This document shows positions 24,901 to 36,778 of a DNA stretch of 64,000 nt, one piece after another; the stretch's first letter is position 1; each line of letters starts with the position of its first letter. Source of the DNA: Polytrichum commune (taxonomy: Eukaryota > Streptophyta > Polytrichopsida > Polytrichales > Polytrichaceae); contig OX485803.1 of assembly GCA_950295325.1 (NCBI GenBank), forward strand, positions 62,509,554 through 62,573,553. The letters are read 5' to 3'. Under the pieces are notes generated by a model, which was given only the letters and a program-made list of their open reading frames with translations, was not told the origin of the DNA and did no database searches. Made by a program: the position numbers and the translations under genes.

Positions 24901-26483
24901 TGCTTGTCGTTGGTTCAAAGAACATTGACATTTGAGAGTGCAAGCCAAGTTTTCAAGTTCAGATACAAATGGTATTAGCAATGGAGTCCTCTAAGTGGCT
25001 TCTAATTTCCAAGCGTGTTGGTCGTCTTTGAGAAATAACAAAGGGAGTATTTCATTAGAAGCATTAGAAGTCAGTTAGAAAGCACTGTACTGAACGTGAG
25101 AGTTGCCACACCGAGTCACCAATATTGCCCATGTGCAATTAATACTGATGCATAACTAAGCCTGTAATTTAACTCTTTATAGTTCCAGCAGCTACAGCAA
25201 TTCAAACTATTATGGACTTGCAAGCCAGAATGTGAAAATATAATTTCATGGAGATATAGTGTACTGGGACCTGGCAAACTGAAGAAATTCACAGGACCAC
25301 AGCACAAGAGCCTACCATCACGCAAAGTATCGAGTGCATGTCAAACTACTTCTGATGGAAGATACTACCGAAATTGAAGGTTTATAGGGGTGGTTAAGGA
25401 TCTAATAAGAAATGCAACATACCATCTTACATTTTGGTAGGGTGTCCTGCACCATGCAGGGCGTTACAAACTTTGTTCAATCGTAAACATACTCCATTCA
25501 TTCATCCACTCTAATTTTTCTTCCTTCGAATAGTAGTGTTGAACTTTATACAAATACTTTCAAGTTAACTCCCAATAAACCTTTAATTCCATTCTTTCTA
25601 CCTCCAGTAGCTACAGCAATGAAAACTACTATGGGCTTGCAACCCAAACTGTGGAAAGATAATTGCAAAGAGGTACAGTGTAATGGGACCGAAGCTGAAG
25701 GAATTCACAGGACCAAAGCACATGAGCCTATCATCAAGCAAGAGTATTGAGTTCATATAAAAACACCTCTTTGATAGAAGAGACTTCCATAATTGAATCA
25801 AGTTATAGGAGTGATTCATTACCAACTAAGAAATGCATCATACCATCTTGCAATTTGGCATGATGGCATCTTGCACCATGTAGGGCGTTACAATCTTGTA
25901 GAAACGTGGATACTCGACCATTGATTCCTCTACACTAATTTTGTTTCCTTCGAGTAGTAGTGTTCAACTTTACACAAATACTTTCAAGTTAACTCCCATT
26001 CAACCTTTAATTCCATTCTTTCTACGTCCAGCAGCTACATTATGGACTTGCAAGCTAAACTTTGAGAAGCAGGGAGAGATATTGTAGTGGGACCGAAGCT
26101 GAAGAAATTCACAGGACCGCAGCACACGAGCCTATATTCTTTCATTTGTCTCAAAAAAAAGTAATTGATTAACTGTTTTAAACAATGCAAAAGAGCCTGT
26201 AAACAAGCAAGAGTACTGAGTGCATGTTAAACTACTTCTTGACGCAAGATACTACCATTATCGAAGCTTATAGGAGTGGTTAAGGATCTGGCAAGGAATT
26301 TATGCATCATACCATCTTGCAGTTGGGTATGGCATTTTGCACCATGCAGGGCGTTACAATCTTGTAGAAACGTGGATACTCCATCGATTCATTCACGCTA
26401 CTGGTCTCCTTCCTCCGAGTAGTAGTATCGCAAAATTTTCCCGCTGACCGACTAATCCCTTTCTCATGCTCCATCTTCAGCAT
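21934..26483 (-). CDS. B3-domain transcription factor (REM-like), four exons
   Basis: Model: exons 26483-26313, 24570-24261, 23736-23354 and 22467-21934, each bounded by GT-AG and joining in phase to give about 465 codons with no internal stop. Exon 1 ends YPRFYKIVTPCMVQNAIPNCKM, the classic opening of a B3 fold (FFKIV.P). Exon 2 carries the rest of the domain: VLPSTFVRTYL, WQVTYTNESFEEGWQVF, DLGSGDLIRFQL and FTVQVYNKFGCEK. Exons 3 and 4 are basic, low-complexity and unassigned. Likely role: nuclear DNA-binding regulator, from family knowledge. The ATG at 26483 is chosen because it precedes the in-frame B3 start (a second in-frame ATG follows at 26474). The final stop at 21936 could instead be read as a donor (AAG|GTACTT), so a further exon is possible. 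Two additional copies of exon 1 lie in intron 1. Confidence 0.75.
24046..24165. repeat. Long near-perfect hairpin in B3 gene intron 2
   Basis: ACTTTCCATG...GGAGGTTT on the left pairs with AAACCTCC...CATGGAAAGT on the right. The arms are about 54 bp with few mismatches and the loop is about 12 nt. It could be a small fold-back MITE. If transcribed with the intron it would make a long dsRNA stem. Confidence 0.7.
25423..26483 (-). repeat. Tandem triplication of the B3 gene's first exon
   Basis: The exon-1 end plus its donor recurs at 26313, 25844 and 25423 (spacings 469 and 421 bp), together with surrounding intron sequence. The middle copy (25921-25844) keeps an open frame MVEYPRFYKIVTPYMVQDA and a good donor, so it could act as an alternative first exon. 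The copy at 25496-25423 has a TGA in the domain start. A further partial flanking repeat lies at about 25180-25330. Confidence 0.75.
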
Positions 26484-26489
26484 AATGCA

Positions 26490-29400
26490 GCTCTAATTCT
26501 CCCCCACAAACTTGATGCAAAGTGTTGACGACTCAAGAGGGCCCTGTGCAACTATTTTCAAAGACTACTGACTAATTTCAACTTTCCGTGGTGACCTACT
26601 TATCCCTCACTCATACTCCATCCTCAAACTAACTGAGCTCCAATTCCCCAACATAAACTTTATGCAAACTGATGAAGAACCAAGAGCTTATGCAACTGTT
26701 TCCAAGACTTATACGTCTGCACCAGCTCCTTCGAGGTGGAGGCTTGACTAAACTGTACTAGCTAACTCCATCGATGAGTACAAATTAAATAAATTGCAGA
26801 AATTGCAACTTGGCATGCGCCTGAATGGCCAATCACCTCCCCATCTAAATCATGATTATGAGCTCTTGGGTACAGAGGCAACGGGTGATGGATGTGGATG
26901 TGGGAGGGGACAAAAGCATCAACTGCATGAGGAGCCCAAAATTGTGATCTGATGGCATGTCCCCGCCCCTCTAATACGGCATGCCAACTAAGTTAATTAC
27001 TCTGTTAACCCCTTCAAAGCAGGCTTTTGAATTTACTAATGAATTTTCTTGAAGTTCAAGAAATTTTGGAATTTTGGATGTTTTTGCTTCCTCTCTTTTG
27101 GGGAATGATGTGCAAATGGGGTGAAACATATTCATGATCATGCAAAGTTTGGCTGAATCTGAGCTTACTAGATGGGGCGTAGATGGTTACTTTTTGTTAA
27201 ACTCGATACCTTAATACTAGATGTCTCTTGAGTTTCACGAGGTTGAAACTTTTGTGCGTAATATGCAAACTTGTACCTCAAGACGCCGTGATGGATCCCA
27301 ACAAGTTTTGGAGTTCATCTTGAATTGTTGTGAATTTTCATCTACCTACAGTGATTGGCCATAAGAAGGCCACATGACACTATATTAGGTAATTTGAGAC
27401 TTTCTTAAATTAATGTATGAATGACAATAACATGAAGTCGCCCTAAACATAGGCTACAATTTAGTAGCAAGAAATATATTATTAGTCCCATCCCAAAGTT
27501 AATGCTTGGCTAATATAAGCTCATTGTGTAGAGCACTTGAAACCTACTTCATCAATAGTATCAAAGGAAGGTAAGTTATTTTTTAAGCGTATAGAATAAA
27601 CCCTTATCCATTCATGCTACAAATCCATAGTTATGAATCCATACAAAACCATTAGCATCCATACCAATGAACTTGAGAAGCAACTCTTAGTAACAATCTA
27701 AAGGGTCCAATCTTTCGATTTCCCGCTCTAATGAGATCTACTCATGAGATTCTTGGTTGCCTGGGCCCATGGGCAAAAATCAAATTAATAAGCATTTCAT
27801 TTTCACTCACTAGTTGAAGGTCCTCCGAGGCCTATTTGACCCCCCTTTCCTCTTCTAATAGGGACAATTACTAGCATGCCCAATGTAATGGTCGTCCTCG
27901 TCGAACCCCTCACGAACCTCCCCATTCCCCAAAAGCCTAGCCTTTGAAGCAAGAACATGCATACAACTTTGTGGCCAAAAACCATGCCTCAACATAAATG
28001 GCCTATCTTGGTGAAGGTCTATCAAATAAGAACAAACACGTGTCCAATGGGTCCATTTGTCAGCCATAAACCCCCACCCTTATGCGTCGTAGTCCGGGTG
28101 AGAGCCCATGGCTCACATGTACTTAACTAACCTTACTTCACCGTCGGACTTGGCCCCAATGCTCCAACAATATAAATGCCACACACACAATTTTACTCCC
28201 AAGGAACAACTGCCAGTAGCTGCACTGTTTTCTCCCCTCCGAGGAACACGTCCCTACCTGCTGATTGTGTTACGCTCCTCACAAGCTCATGTCTGCCATA
28301 GTCTGAAGAACCTTCAAGGCATCATAGCCTCTCAAGGCCTTAGGCTTCGATTCAGAGCCTTGAAGCTCCTGATCCTGGCGATCGGAAGTGAGTCTGCCCC
28401 GGTTACCGAAATCCTCTTGGTAGCAGACTCCTCTCCCCGCATTCGGATTCGCCATCCGCTTCATGCGGCTGCAAGCACCGCGCCCTCTCATTTTGGGATT
28501 CGCATTACCTTCGAGCTGAAGCCTTTTCTACTGTGGCAGCATTCAGCTCCTCATGACACTAACCGCTGTGAGCTTCACTGTAGCCTCATCCAGCATTGAG
28601 CTCTTCCCCTCATGTGACCCTTTCGCCAGCCTCCTCCTAGCGGGGAATCGAGCGGCCTGCTTCAAAGGCAGTTACATCGAAATGCTTCCTCACCTCTGTC
28701 TAACACGCCGCTCCAGCAACCAGTGTGTGCCGCATGCACTGAACGGAATCTCCCAATGCCCAGGGATATTTTACAACCCTATACTAGCAAGCATAGCAAT
28801 CTTTCCCAAGCTTCAGCGCTCCTCACCACCGCCCCCTGATTCTCTCTGCCGCATGCCTTCACACCGAGAGCCTCCCTCCTCAGAAGCTCTTTGGACTTGG
28901 AGAGAGAGAGTGCAGCGCTATGCCGAACATTCCCCTGGGACCCCTCCCTGGATCCGAGGATCAAGGTCCTAATCCTCAAATGGGAAGAGCCCCCCCCCCC
29001 CTTTAAACGAACAACAACAAAGGCCTAAACCAACAATATACTTAGCCTTAAGCCACTCAAGCTTAACATCGCCTACTCTAATTTAAACCACTTTCATTAA
29101 TTTCTAGTTTTTTCCCTTCCAATGACTCAACCTCAACACCTAACTAACCCAATCTAAACTAACTCAACTCAATCTAAACTCTAACACATCACTCTTTTTA
29201 TTTTTTCTTCTCAACTCAAGCAAACATCACTTCTAAGGTTTTAATAATTTTTAGAATTAACGTGACATGTGGGCGCAATTTTGGGCTCACACCGTTCATA
29301 CTAAAACGACCCACCCAATGTGTAACCACTACTTAATTTGGATAATAATTCACTTATTAAATTGTGTGGTATGGTGAAAACTATAAATTATTTGCATTAA

Positions 29401-31265
29401 AAGTTCTAACACATGTTTCTTTTACTTTATCAAAGGTCTCATACGATAATTATAAGAGGCTCTTGATAGTAAAAATCACTAACTAGTTGTAAGTAATCCT
29501 TTTTGCAAATTAAATAACTCCTTTTCCACGATGTGTAATTATACAAAAAATGCTATGATCATTGCATATATCATACAATGTTTCATAACTTGAGGAACAA
29601 ACAATGTATGTTCAAGCATAAATTATTTTGTACATTTCCTAGGTATCATGGTGTTCACTTCAAGTGACTACCTTAATGGATCAAACTTCATCATATATGC
29701 ATATTATTTTATTTTATTTTGGGTGCAGTTTTATTCAACATGAAGAGAATCATTACTATATCATGTTCACTTTTACTTTTGAGAAAAATATGTTCATCTA
29801 AATGAAAATTAAAGATGTATTAGATATATGCATCTTGGAAATTGCCTGATTTTTTTGCTTGTACAATAGTACATGGGATGTAGGATTTTTGAGAGTCAAC
29901 ATTTATTAAATTTACACTTTGGAAGCTAAAACTTATCCACTTCTACATTGTCGAGTTCTCACTTGCTTATCAACTCTCCTCGTCATTACATAGGACCATT
30001 TGCATCCCCGACTTCAAACTCGGTGTTGTAAGCAACATCTACAGTGGAAGTTGAGCTCATCTTGGATTTTGTTAATAGTTGACACCTAGGGCAGTGACAA
30101 ACAAATGTGTTAATAATGTGCAGGCAATGAACACATATACTGAAATGAATTCGATGAAAGGATGAAATAAAAATTCAAAAATTAATATAATTCAAAAATG
30201 CAAATTGTGTGTAGTTTAGATAGTACATTGGTCAACAGTGGAACTTTGTTTGGAAGATTGTCCACCCTAGTGTGTGGAAGCCACTAGGAAAGTAAGTCCT
30301 AGCAAGGAGGGACCTTGGTAATGGCTTGGGAGTGGCACTTAGAAAATGCTCCTACAAATTCTTCAATTGGTGAACTATATGAGCACAGTGTTTCTCTAAC
30401 CTAAATTTAGCTCTAGGTGTGCACAAAAATTGTATTGATGAGCATTTACTTAACTCTAGAGTATGATCTTCTAATACTAGAGACGTGGGAGATTGAGAGT
30501 GGGGTGTAAAAGAATTCTTCCCCATTGTCATGGGCTTACTCCTCATCCCACACAAAATCGCGCAAGAAGGTTTGCCAAACAAGAGTGTCTAGCCTTGCTA
30601 GAATGAGCATCATTACCATTGGTGTTTGCCATGAGTGCCCAACATTGGCAAGCAACTCTTCCCATTACCCTCTTGCAAAGCTCAAACATAATCTCAAAAT
30701 TCCCTCACCTTTCCAGACTATGGGTGACAAAGGATGTGCTTGTCCAATTTGTGAAGGAGAGAGAAATGCAATGGCAACTTTCTGATCCACATTGGAGCGT
30801 TTCCACCACCTTATCACCTAGCTTAGAACACTACAACAAAACACGTCTTTTATTCCAACACCCACTTCACTACATGCCTTTTGTTATTATTAACAGTGAA
30901 TTGGTGAAATGATCGTTGTCCACCTTTACTCATGGTATGTCCGAGTTAACTTTGTAATGAAATGTTAGTGAAGTGGGACATAAATTCACTTGGGAACATA
31001 CTTGAGAATGTATTTGGGAACGTCTTTGAAAATGTGCATGACTATGGATAGTGAAGTGGTAGATTTGATCTAGTCAATTCAGACATGTCATAATTCTGGA
31101 TGTGCACTGAATACTCACAAAAAAATTCCCATTTGTAATGGATTAATAATGAATTGTGCATATAAATACACAAAATGGCACGTCTAAGCACTAAGCATAT
31201 TCTAATTTAATCTACTAAAATATTTTCATCATCTTCAATTCCAAATTCATCTTCATCTTTGTAAG
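26490..31265. other. Long region without a supported gene
   Basis: The 163-codon frame at 28108-28599 and the 139-codon frame at 28553-28972 overlap in different frames, lie in locally GC-richer sequence and have no recognisable domain. Neither has supporting splice or promoter signals. The minus-strand stretch at 30350-30790 is weakly protein-like but was not identified. It may belong to the transposon remnant that follows at 31.3-32.0 kb. Confidence 0.4.
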
Positions 31266-31368
31266 ATGGTTCATCCTCATTTGTATTCAAAGCTACAACC
31301 ACTTTATCACTGCTTAAAATCACAACCTCATCTAATTTTGGATCACTTGGTGTTGCATCATTGTCCAA

Positions 31369-32002
31369 TTATTGTGGTACTAATCCACAATGCTCTTCAA
31401 CATTGCCTAAAGCTAGGGTTGCTATGCGTGGCATGGAATCTTTGCCAGAAACAACTCTTGCTCCCCTTGGCTCTTTTCGAAGAACCATCTTCCATCCAAG
31501 ATTACTCAAGTCATCCGCAAAAAAAAACTTGTTCAACATGGAGTGGAAATGCAAAAGATTTGGCTCATTATGATACTAATTTGTTGAACTTCACGAGGCT
31601 AAAACCATAATCATCTCGCTTCATAGTAGCATTTTGCCCAATCCTGTTTGTCATCACCCAATTACAATACAACACAACCAACTCATATCGACTATAATCC
31701 TTGGGCTCACATTCACACCAGTACTTTGATATGGGTGTTATTTTTTTAATTTTTTTGCCACCATAGTCCACGGCCAATATTTCCTCCATCCATTCAACAT
31801 ACTCCAAGTTTGCCGCCTTCAAATTTCCATCATGTACACTTAAGCGACAATGTTGAGAGAATGTGATGGCCACACAAAAGTCGACCATTGTCAAAGTCCC
31901 TTCCACACTAAACATGAATATGGTTTCCGAAAGCATACATGGAACGGTACGATGTTGCTTGGCTATAATGTGGAAGCGACAAGACCAACACATCATCGCC
32001 AA
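31369..32002 (-). pseudogene. CACTA transposon protein remnant (DUF4216-like)
   Basis: Minus-strand frames contain VEGTLTMVDFCVAITFSQHC, then YVEWMEEILAVDYGGKKI, ELVVLYCNWV and DDYGFSLVKFNKLVS. This is the characteristic order of the DUF4216 domain found downstream of Tnp2-type transposases of plant CACTA elements (YGVIEDIWELDYG, VFKCKWV, GFTLVDLNR). A second frame (31554-31369; ADDLSNLGWKMVLRKEPRG) fits the C-terminal side (W.VVL..KPR). The frames are broken and no TIRs were found, so this is a fragment. It is not obviously related to the CACTA element at 14.6-18.0 kb. Confidence 0.65.
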
Positions 32003-32807
32003 TCTCTTATCTCACTTCTTTGGCATATTAAACCTGTAATTTGAACCATTTGGGAAAATGTTGATCTTGGAAATTTTAGGGTGTGCAATCATGCCACCTC
32101 GTTGTCTTCTTCAAAAGTCTTCATGATCTAATTTGCTTTGTGCCATAGTTGCAGTAATTAATTAAGTGTTCAATATTATATCTATTTGTACACTACTTGC
32201 ACTGACTTCTAAAAGATGTAGACTTTTATTGAAAAAACTTGTTAACATATGTGGGAGCCCAAAAATCCACGGAAGTCCGGATTGGCTTCCAAACCGGATT
32301 AATACCTGGATAATACCTTGAGAATGGTATTAAAGTAGGGTTTCCTAGGGTAGGTTAGTTGTTTTAAGAAATAAGGTTCTAGGCATCTACCTTATGTGTT
32401 AAAATGGTTAAAACGGATACTTTGGCCGGATCGGATATTAACCGGGGAAGACCGTTTAAGAACGGTCCGGTCTGGAGCGTCCGGACCGGGAGACGGTTAC
32501 AACGGCATCCGAACGGTTGCGGGGGAACAGTTACGGAACCAGACCCGTTAGAAGAGAGAGAGAAAGAGGGAGAGAGTACTTAAGGGAATTTTTCCTCTTC
32601 TCCGAGCCATTTGCGCGAGCGGCATTGTTGAGAGAACGAGTGGTGAGTTGTTTTTTTGAGTCACCAGCAGTTGGTTTGCTGGGATTCCATACTAGTTAGC
32701 AGGTAGAATTCCGGAGGGGAGAAACCGGGTATTGTTGAAGGTTTGAAGTCGCGAAGCAAATGCCGGAAGCGTGAGAGGAAGATGAGACGGAGCAGGTCCC
32801 GATTCCA

Positions 32808-33011
32808 GTGAAACCCGTATCGCCTGCCATCCCAAAGAGAGAATCTGAGTTGAAGGAGCTCATAGAGAATCTTAGCCGGATGGGTTGCGAGGGACTACTC
32901 GCCAAGCCTTGGAATCTCCAGGTGGAGGCCACATTGCGCGAGTTCCTATTCAAGAGAGGCAATCAGTGGTTTAGGACGATTAGGCAGAATCCGGAAAAAT
33001 GGACAGCATAA
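32808..33011 (+). CDS. Short ORF of the 32.2-37.2 kb element
   Basis: The frame encodes 67 residues (starting MKPVSPAIPKRESELKELIE, with KPWNLQVEATLREFLFKRG). It is open upstream of the ATG. It looks like a small helical gag-like piece, but no family was recognised. It is followed by about 200 bp with stops before the longer ORF at 33222. Confidence 0.35.
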   Translation: MKPVSPAIPKRESELKELIENLSRMGCEGLLAKPWNLQVEATLREFLFKRGNQWFRTIRQNPEKWTA

Positions 33012-34014
33012 GTATGGGTTGGGGTTTACGGATTTCCGTGAGGAAAGGGCGAGGGCTGGGCTAGCCGCCGGGATAATTTTTATGTAGGAAAATTCCGAAC
33101 GGATCCTGATCCGAAAGACGAATTCCATCCCGGGAATTGCCTGAACCCTAGAGAGCGGAGAGTAATAGAATTCATCCTCCCCATACTTAGTCCGGAAAAG
33201 CCCAAGCAGCTTAGCATTACCATGGCCAACACCCTGTTTGGAGCGATGTCCGGAGTCCAGCCCGTCAATTGGGGTAGGATAATTCAGGAGTATGTGGAGA
33301 AATCTCTCCCCCACATTGGCCGGGAAGTTCCCTGGAGGGACATCGACCTATCGACATTTGAGTTTCCGGAAGCCCCCTTCAAGCGCGTCCAGGAGGAGTT
33401 GACGGAACTCCAGAACCAGTATTTCCGGATGGAGCATATGACTCGCGGGGTGAATCGGGCCTTAGACAACTGTGGACTCGGAAATATCCTCCGGAAATTG
33501 GCCAAGCGGACAGACCAGAAGCAGGTAGAGACCTTAGAGATGGAAAAGGCGCAGCTCGCAGCACAAGTGGCCGCCATGACGCAGGAGCTCACCCAGAAGA
33601 GCGAGGAGATCCGGAAGTACTAGGCGGAACAAGCGGTAGTCCTAAGCCGGGTCTGGGAATTAGTGGGCCATCTGGGAGAAGTCATCAACAAGGCGCACCT
33701 CTACGACCAATTAATGGAGTCAGCGGATTCGTCTTCCGCCCGACAAACGCTCCAGATCCTGGTGAAGTACTCCCGCTCGATGAAGGATCTGCTCAAGGAG
33801 ATCCAGAAGCTCCTGCCTCCGAGTGGTACCCCCAGACGGATGCTCTATCCGGGTCCACCCGGGTCTCCAACGGGCACGCTATATGAGGTTATAGGGGAGG
33901 TAGAGTTAGTTCCGGCCTCTCAGGCGGGTGCGGGGCCCAGTCAACCAACAGGAACTTCCAAGCCACCGGAATCCGGAAAATTTCCGGATCGGGAGAAGAC
34001 TCTTGTTCCTGAAC

Positions 34015-34949
34015 TGTCGCGCACCTCTCCATGAGGAGTGCCCGTAACACCATGGGCACAAGGGGGACCCCGGAGTGACACCCGGGACTTGTGGCGCCAT
34101 TGGTGAGAGGGCCCAAGTACTCTTAGTGTGGGTGAGGGCCCCGGGCGTTGAGAACGCCTCTCACCCACGGGGACTAAGAGTCATGAGGGTAAGGCCATAA
34201 GTTATGAGTAGCTTATGGCGGTGGAATTCTAGAATGCTAAGGAACACCTCAATCGGAGGTGTTAGCTAGGAGATATGGCAATTTGAGTGGGGCGCTGTCC
34301 CGGGACAGCACCCTGGGACAGCAGTGACCTGGGAGTGGTGCCCGGGACTGCCAAGGTTTGAAGAGCCATAACTTCCTCAATACTTGCCCAAATGGGGCAA
34401 GTGAGGGGTCCATCGGCATCTACGCAAAGAGTAGGTGACAATAGAGTGGTTGCTTAATAGCATCAGACATTATATGTAGAAGTTATGGTGGTCTGAAGCT
34501 GCTGGAGGTTCTAGCCCAAACGGCTAAAGGAAAATGTCTACTTGGCCCAACCCTTGTAGAGAGACAAAAGGATACTTGACGGTGGGGTAGGGGCCCCGCC
34601 CAAAGTCCTAGAGGCTTATATGGGTGAGGCGGCTTAGCCGATCGACCCCCCTGGAGCACACTTGGCAATGTGCTCCGGGTAGTTGTAGTGTTGTTTTGGC
34701 AACACGATGATCAACTCAAGAGTGGACTTCCATGGATGGAAGTCCACCTTAGCCATTGGCTACCTACTAAGGGGAGTGTCCCAAATGCATGTGTAGGAGG
34801 GTTTGGTGACCAAGCCATGAGCTTGAAGGTCCGCGGTTTTGGGAGCTAACCATGCATGTGCATGGGATGTGTAGGTTAGCGCTCGTGGCACTTGCTAGGT
34901 TGGAAAGGCGGTCAAGCTAAGTGAAGGAAAACTAGCAAGGGTTGCGACA
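34015..34949 (+). mobile_element. Solo LTR (gypsy family of 55-63 kb) inside the 5-kb element
   Basis: It starts TGTCGCGCACCTCTCCATGA and ends AGCAAGGGTTGCGACA, 935 bp, clearly homologous to the 973-bp LTRs at 55248 and 62427. The target duplication is TGAAC (34010-34014) against CGAAC (34950-34954), with one mismatch. There is no internal sequence, so it is a solo LTR left by unequal recombination. Confidence 0.88.
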
Positions 34950-35156
34950 CGAACGGACCCGCTCATCCCAGGTTCGACGGAAGAACACAGAACGGTCAGC
35001 CAGATCCGGACGTGGGCAATCACCGAATCCGGATCGGGGCAGGGCATAAGAGCGGTCCAGAACTCCGGAAAGGATGAGGACACCGGATCGGACGAAGACT
35101 CCGGATCGGGGTAAGGCGCCGATGTCACAGGCCTCGCCAGCACCTGCTCCAGACTT

Positions 35157-35479
35157 GGGGGGGTAGTCATTGGTTGGAGTAGCAATATACGTGTGAACAA
35201 ATGATAGGGTATTTTAAAAACATGGGGGCTAAAAATTATAAATGGACTTAAGAGTAATATAGGGTATCAAAAATGGCACTGGACATCTTTAAAGTACTAT
35301 AGGGTATGGAATAATAGGTAATTTGGAATTATAAGTAATGCAAGCCATTTTTCTATTAACCCAAAGTAGAATTTTACATAATGATAGCATGTGAAAAAAA
35401 AAATTGAAAGTAATACCCCCCTATCAAATAGTGATTGTTCACACCTATATCCTTAACTTTTTAACACACTGCCCCCCCC
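35157..35479. mobile_element. MITE-like insertion with imperfect TIRs
   Basis: The left end GGGGGGGTAGT and the inverted right end GGGGGGGCAGT match. Further inside, GTGTGAACAAATGATAGGG matches the inverted right part, giving imperfect arms of about 50-60 bp. It interrupts the coding frame of the host element. The left portion recurs at 7091-7251. Confidence 0.55.
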
Positions 35480-36320
35480 GAGGCTCCGGATTGTATGATA
35501 TTGGAGCAGTGGGCGCCCCCACCCTCACACGCGATGTCAGCTAGGGATCCCCGGACGACTTCAGTTTCTTGTGGCCGAAACAGGGAGCGGACCCCCGGAG
35601 GTGATGCTTCACCCATCCGGAGCTCCCAGAAGGAGAAGAAGGCTTCCGGAACGGCGCGGTCCAGATCGGGTGACGGACTAAGAGAGGATCCGTCCGCTGC
35701 TAGCGACTCCGAGGAAGAGATCGCCCCCTCCCCAAACATGAGGAGGGTATTTACAAGGCTACAGGAACGACGGCTTTTGACCCCCGGAGGAAGCTCATCC
35801 GCCATCAGTGGGCCCGCGAGTCACTCTAAGGACGGGACGGCTTCGAAGAAGCATCGTACCACTTAGTTTAGACTTAGGCATGCAACTGTAGGTAGTTCAG
35901 AATTATGTAGGCAGAGTTTAGGACACTTTTGAATTTTTGGCAAAATTGTAAATTCAAATTTTTGTCAGCGCGAAAAGCGGATCGAGATCCGGGAATTCCG
36001 TGAAGGGCGAGTTCTTGGATTTCTCACTGCTGGGGTTTTTTGGGCGGCCAACTGGGCCGCCACCCGTAGTTAGGGATTACAGTCTCTACTTAAGGTTGAA
36101 TAAAGAGCAGTAGAAGGGTTCTCTTCTCCGATCATGTTGTATTTTGTTGCTCCCCACTCAATAAAACTCTAGTTCTCAATCTATTCTGATTTGTTTTGTG
36201 CACGGACTGTTAGGAGAATGTTGCAGATCTAGAGGGAATGAATGAGCAGGAAGTACGGATAGGACAAAGGATAGGAAACCCGGATCGGATCCGACTGTAG
36301 TACTATGGATCCTTTCTGAG

Positions 36321-36778
36321 TGTAGTGGGAAGAAAACCTCATTATTTTGGATGTTTGGGTAACGTCTATGTGAGATAGCCGTCGTTAGGACTGGGTAAGA
36401 TCAGGAAGGTGCCGGACTTACACCATCCGACCTTCTGAAGAGGTATCACGATCCCTGGGCGGGGCAATCCGGAAAGTGGTACGGATCGCCCAGTTAGCTC
36501 AAACTTAGTAGAGCCTAAGTTCGCTGTAGCCGGATCGGTGTGTCGGAAGGAGGAGAGAAACCGGAACGGTTAGGATTCCGGTCCGGAGGTCATTTCTGGT
36601 GTGTAGTGGGAAGGAAACCTCATTATTCCGGATGTCTGGGTAACATCCATGTCAGATAGCCATCGTTAGAATTAGGTAAGATCAGGGAGGTGCTGGACTT
36701 ACGCCATCCGACCTTCTGAAGAGGTCTAACAGTCTTTGGGCGGGGCAATCCGGAAAGTGGCACGGATCGCCCAGTTAT
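36321..36778 (+). repeat. Tandem duplication, period 281 bp
   Basis: About 177 bp starting TGTAGTGGGAAG at 36321 recurs at 36602 with about 90 percent identity, from TGTAGTGGGA through CCTTCTGAAGAGGT to CGGATCGCCCAGTTA. It lies near the right end of the 5-kb element. Confidence 0.75.

Larger units (their letters stand above)
33222..35866 (+). pseudogene. Element-encoded coiled-coil protein, split by insertions
   Basis: The ATG at 33222 opens MANTLFGAMSGVQPVNWG. Residues about 60-130 are strongly heptad-like (VQEELTELQNQYFRMEH; LEMEKAQLAAQVAAMTQELT). A TAG at 33621 interrupts the frame, which then continues in phase to 34012 (DLLKEIQKLLPPSGTP, proline/glycine-rich). The solo LTR at 34015-34949 and the MITE at 35157-35479 break the frame. 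Coding-like sequence resumes at 35495-35866, Ser/Arg/acidic-rich, ending KKHRTT. This resembles gag-like or structural proteins of retroelements, but I recognise no named domain. It is probably inactive. Confidence 0.5.

Noticed and set aside
28108-28972. Two overlapping ORFs (163 and 139 codons) as genes
   Set aside because: They lie in different frames with no domain and no splice or promoter context. Probably stop-poor sequence.
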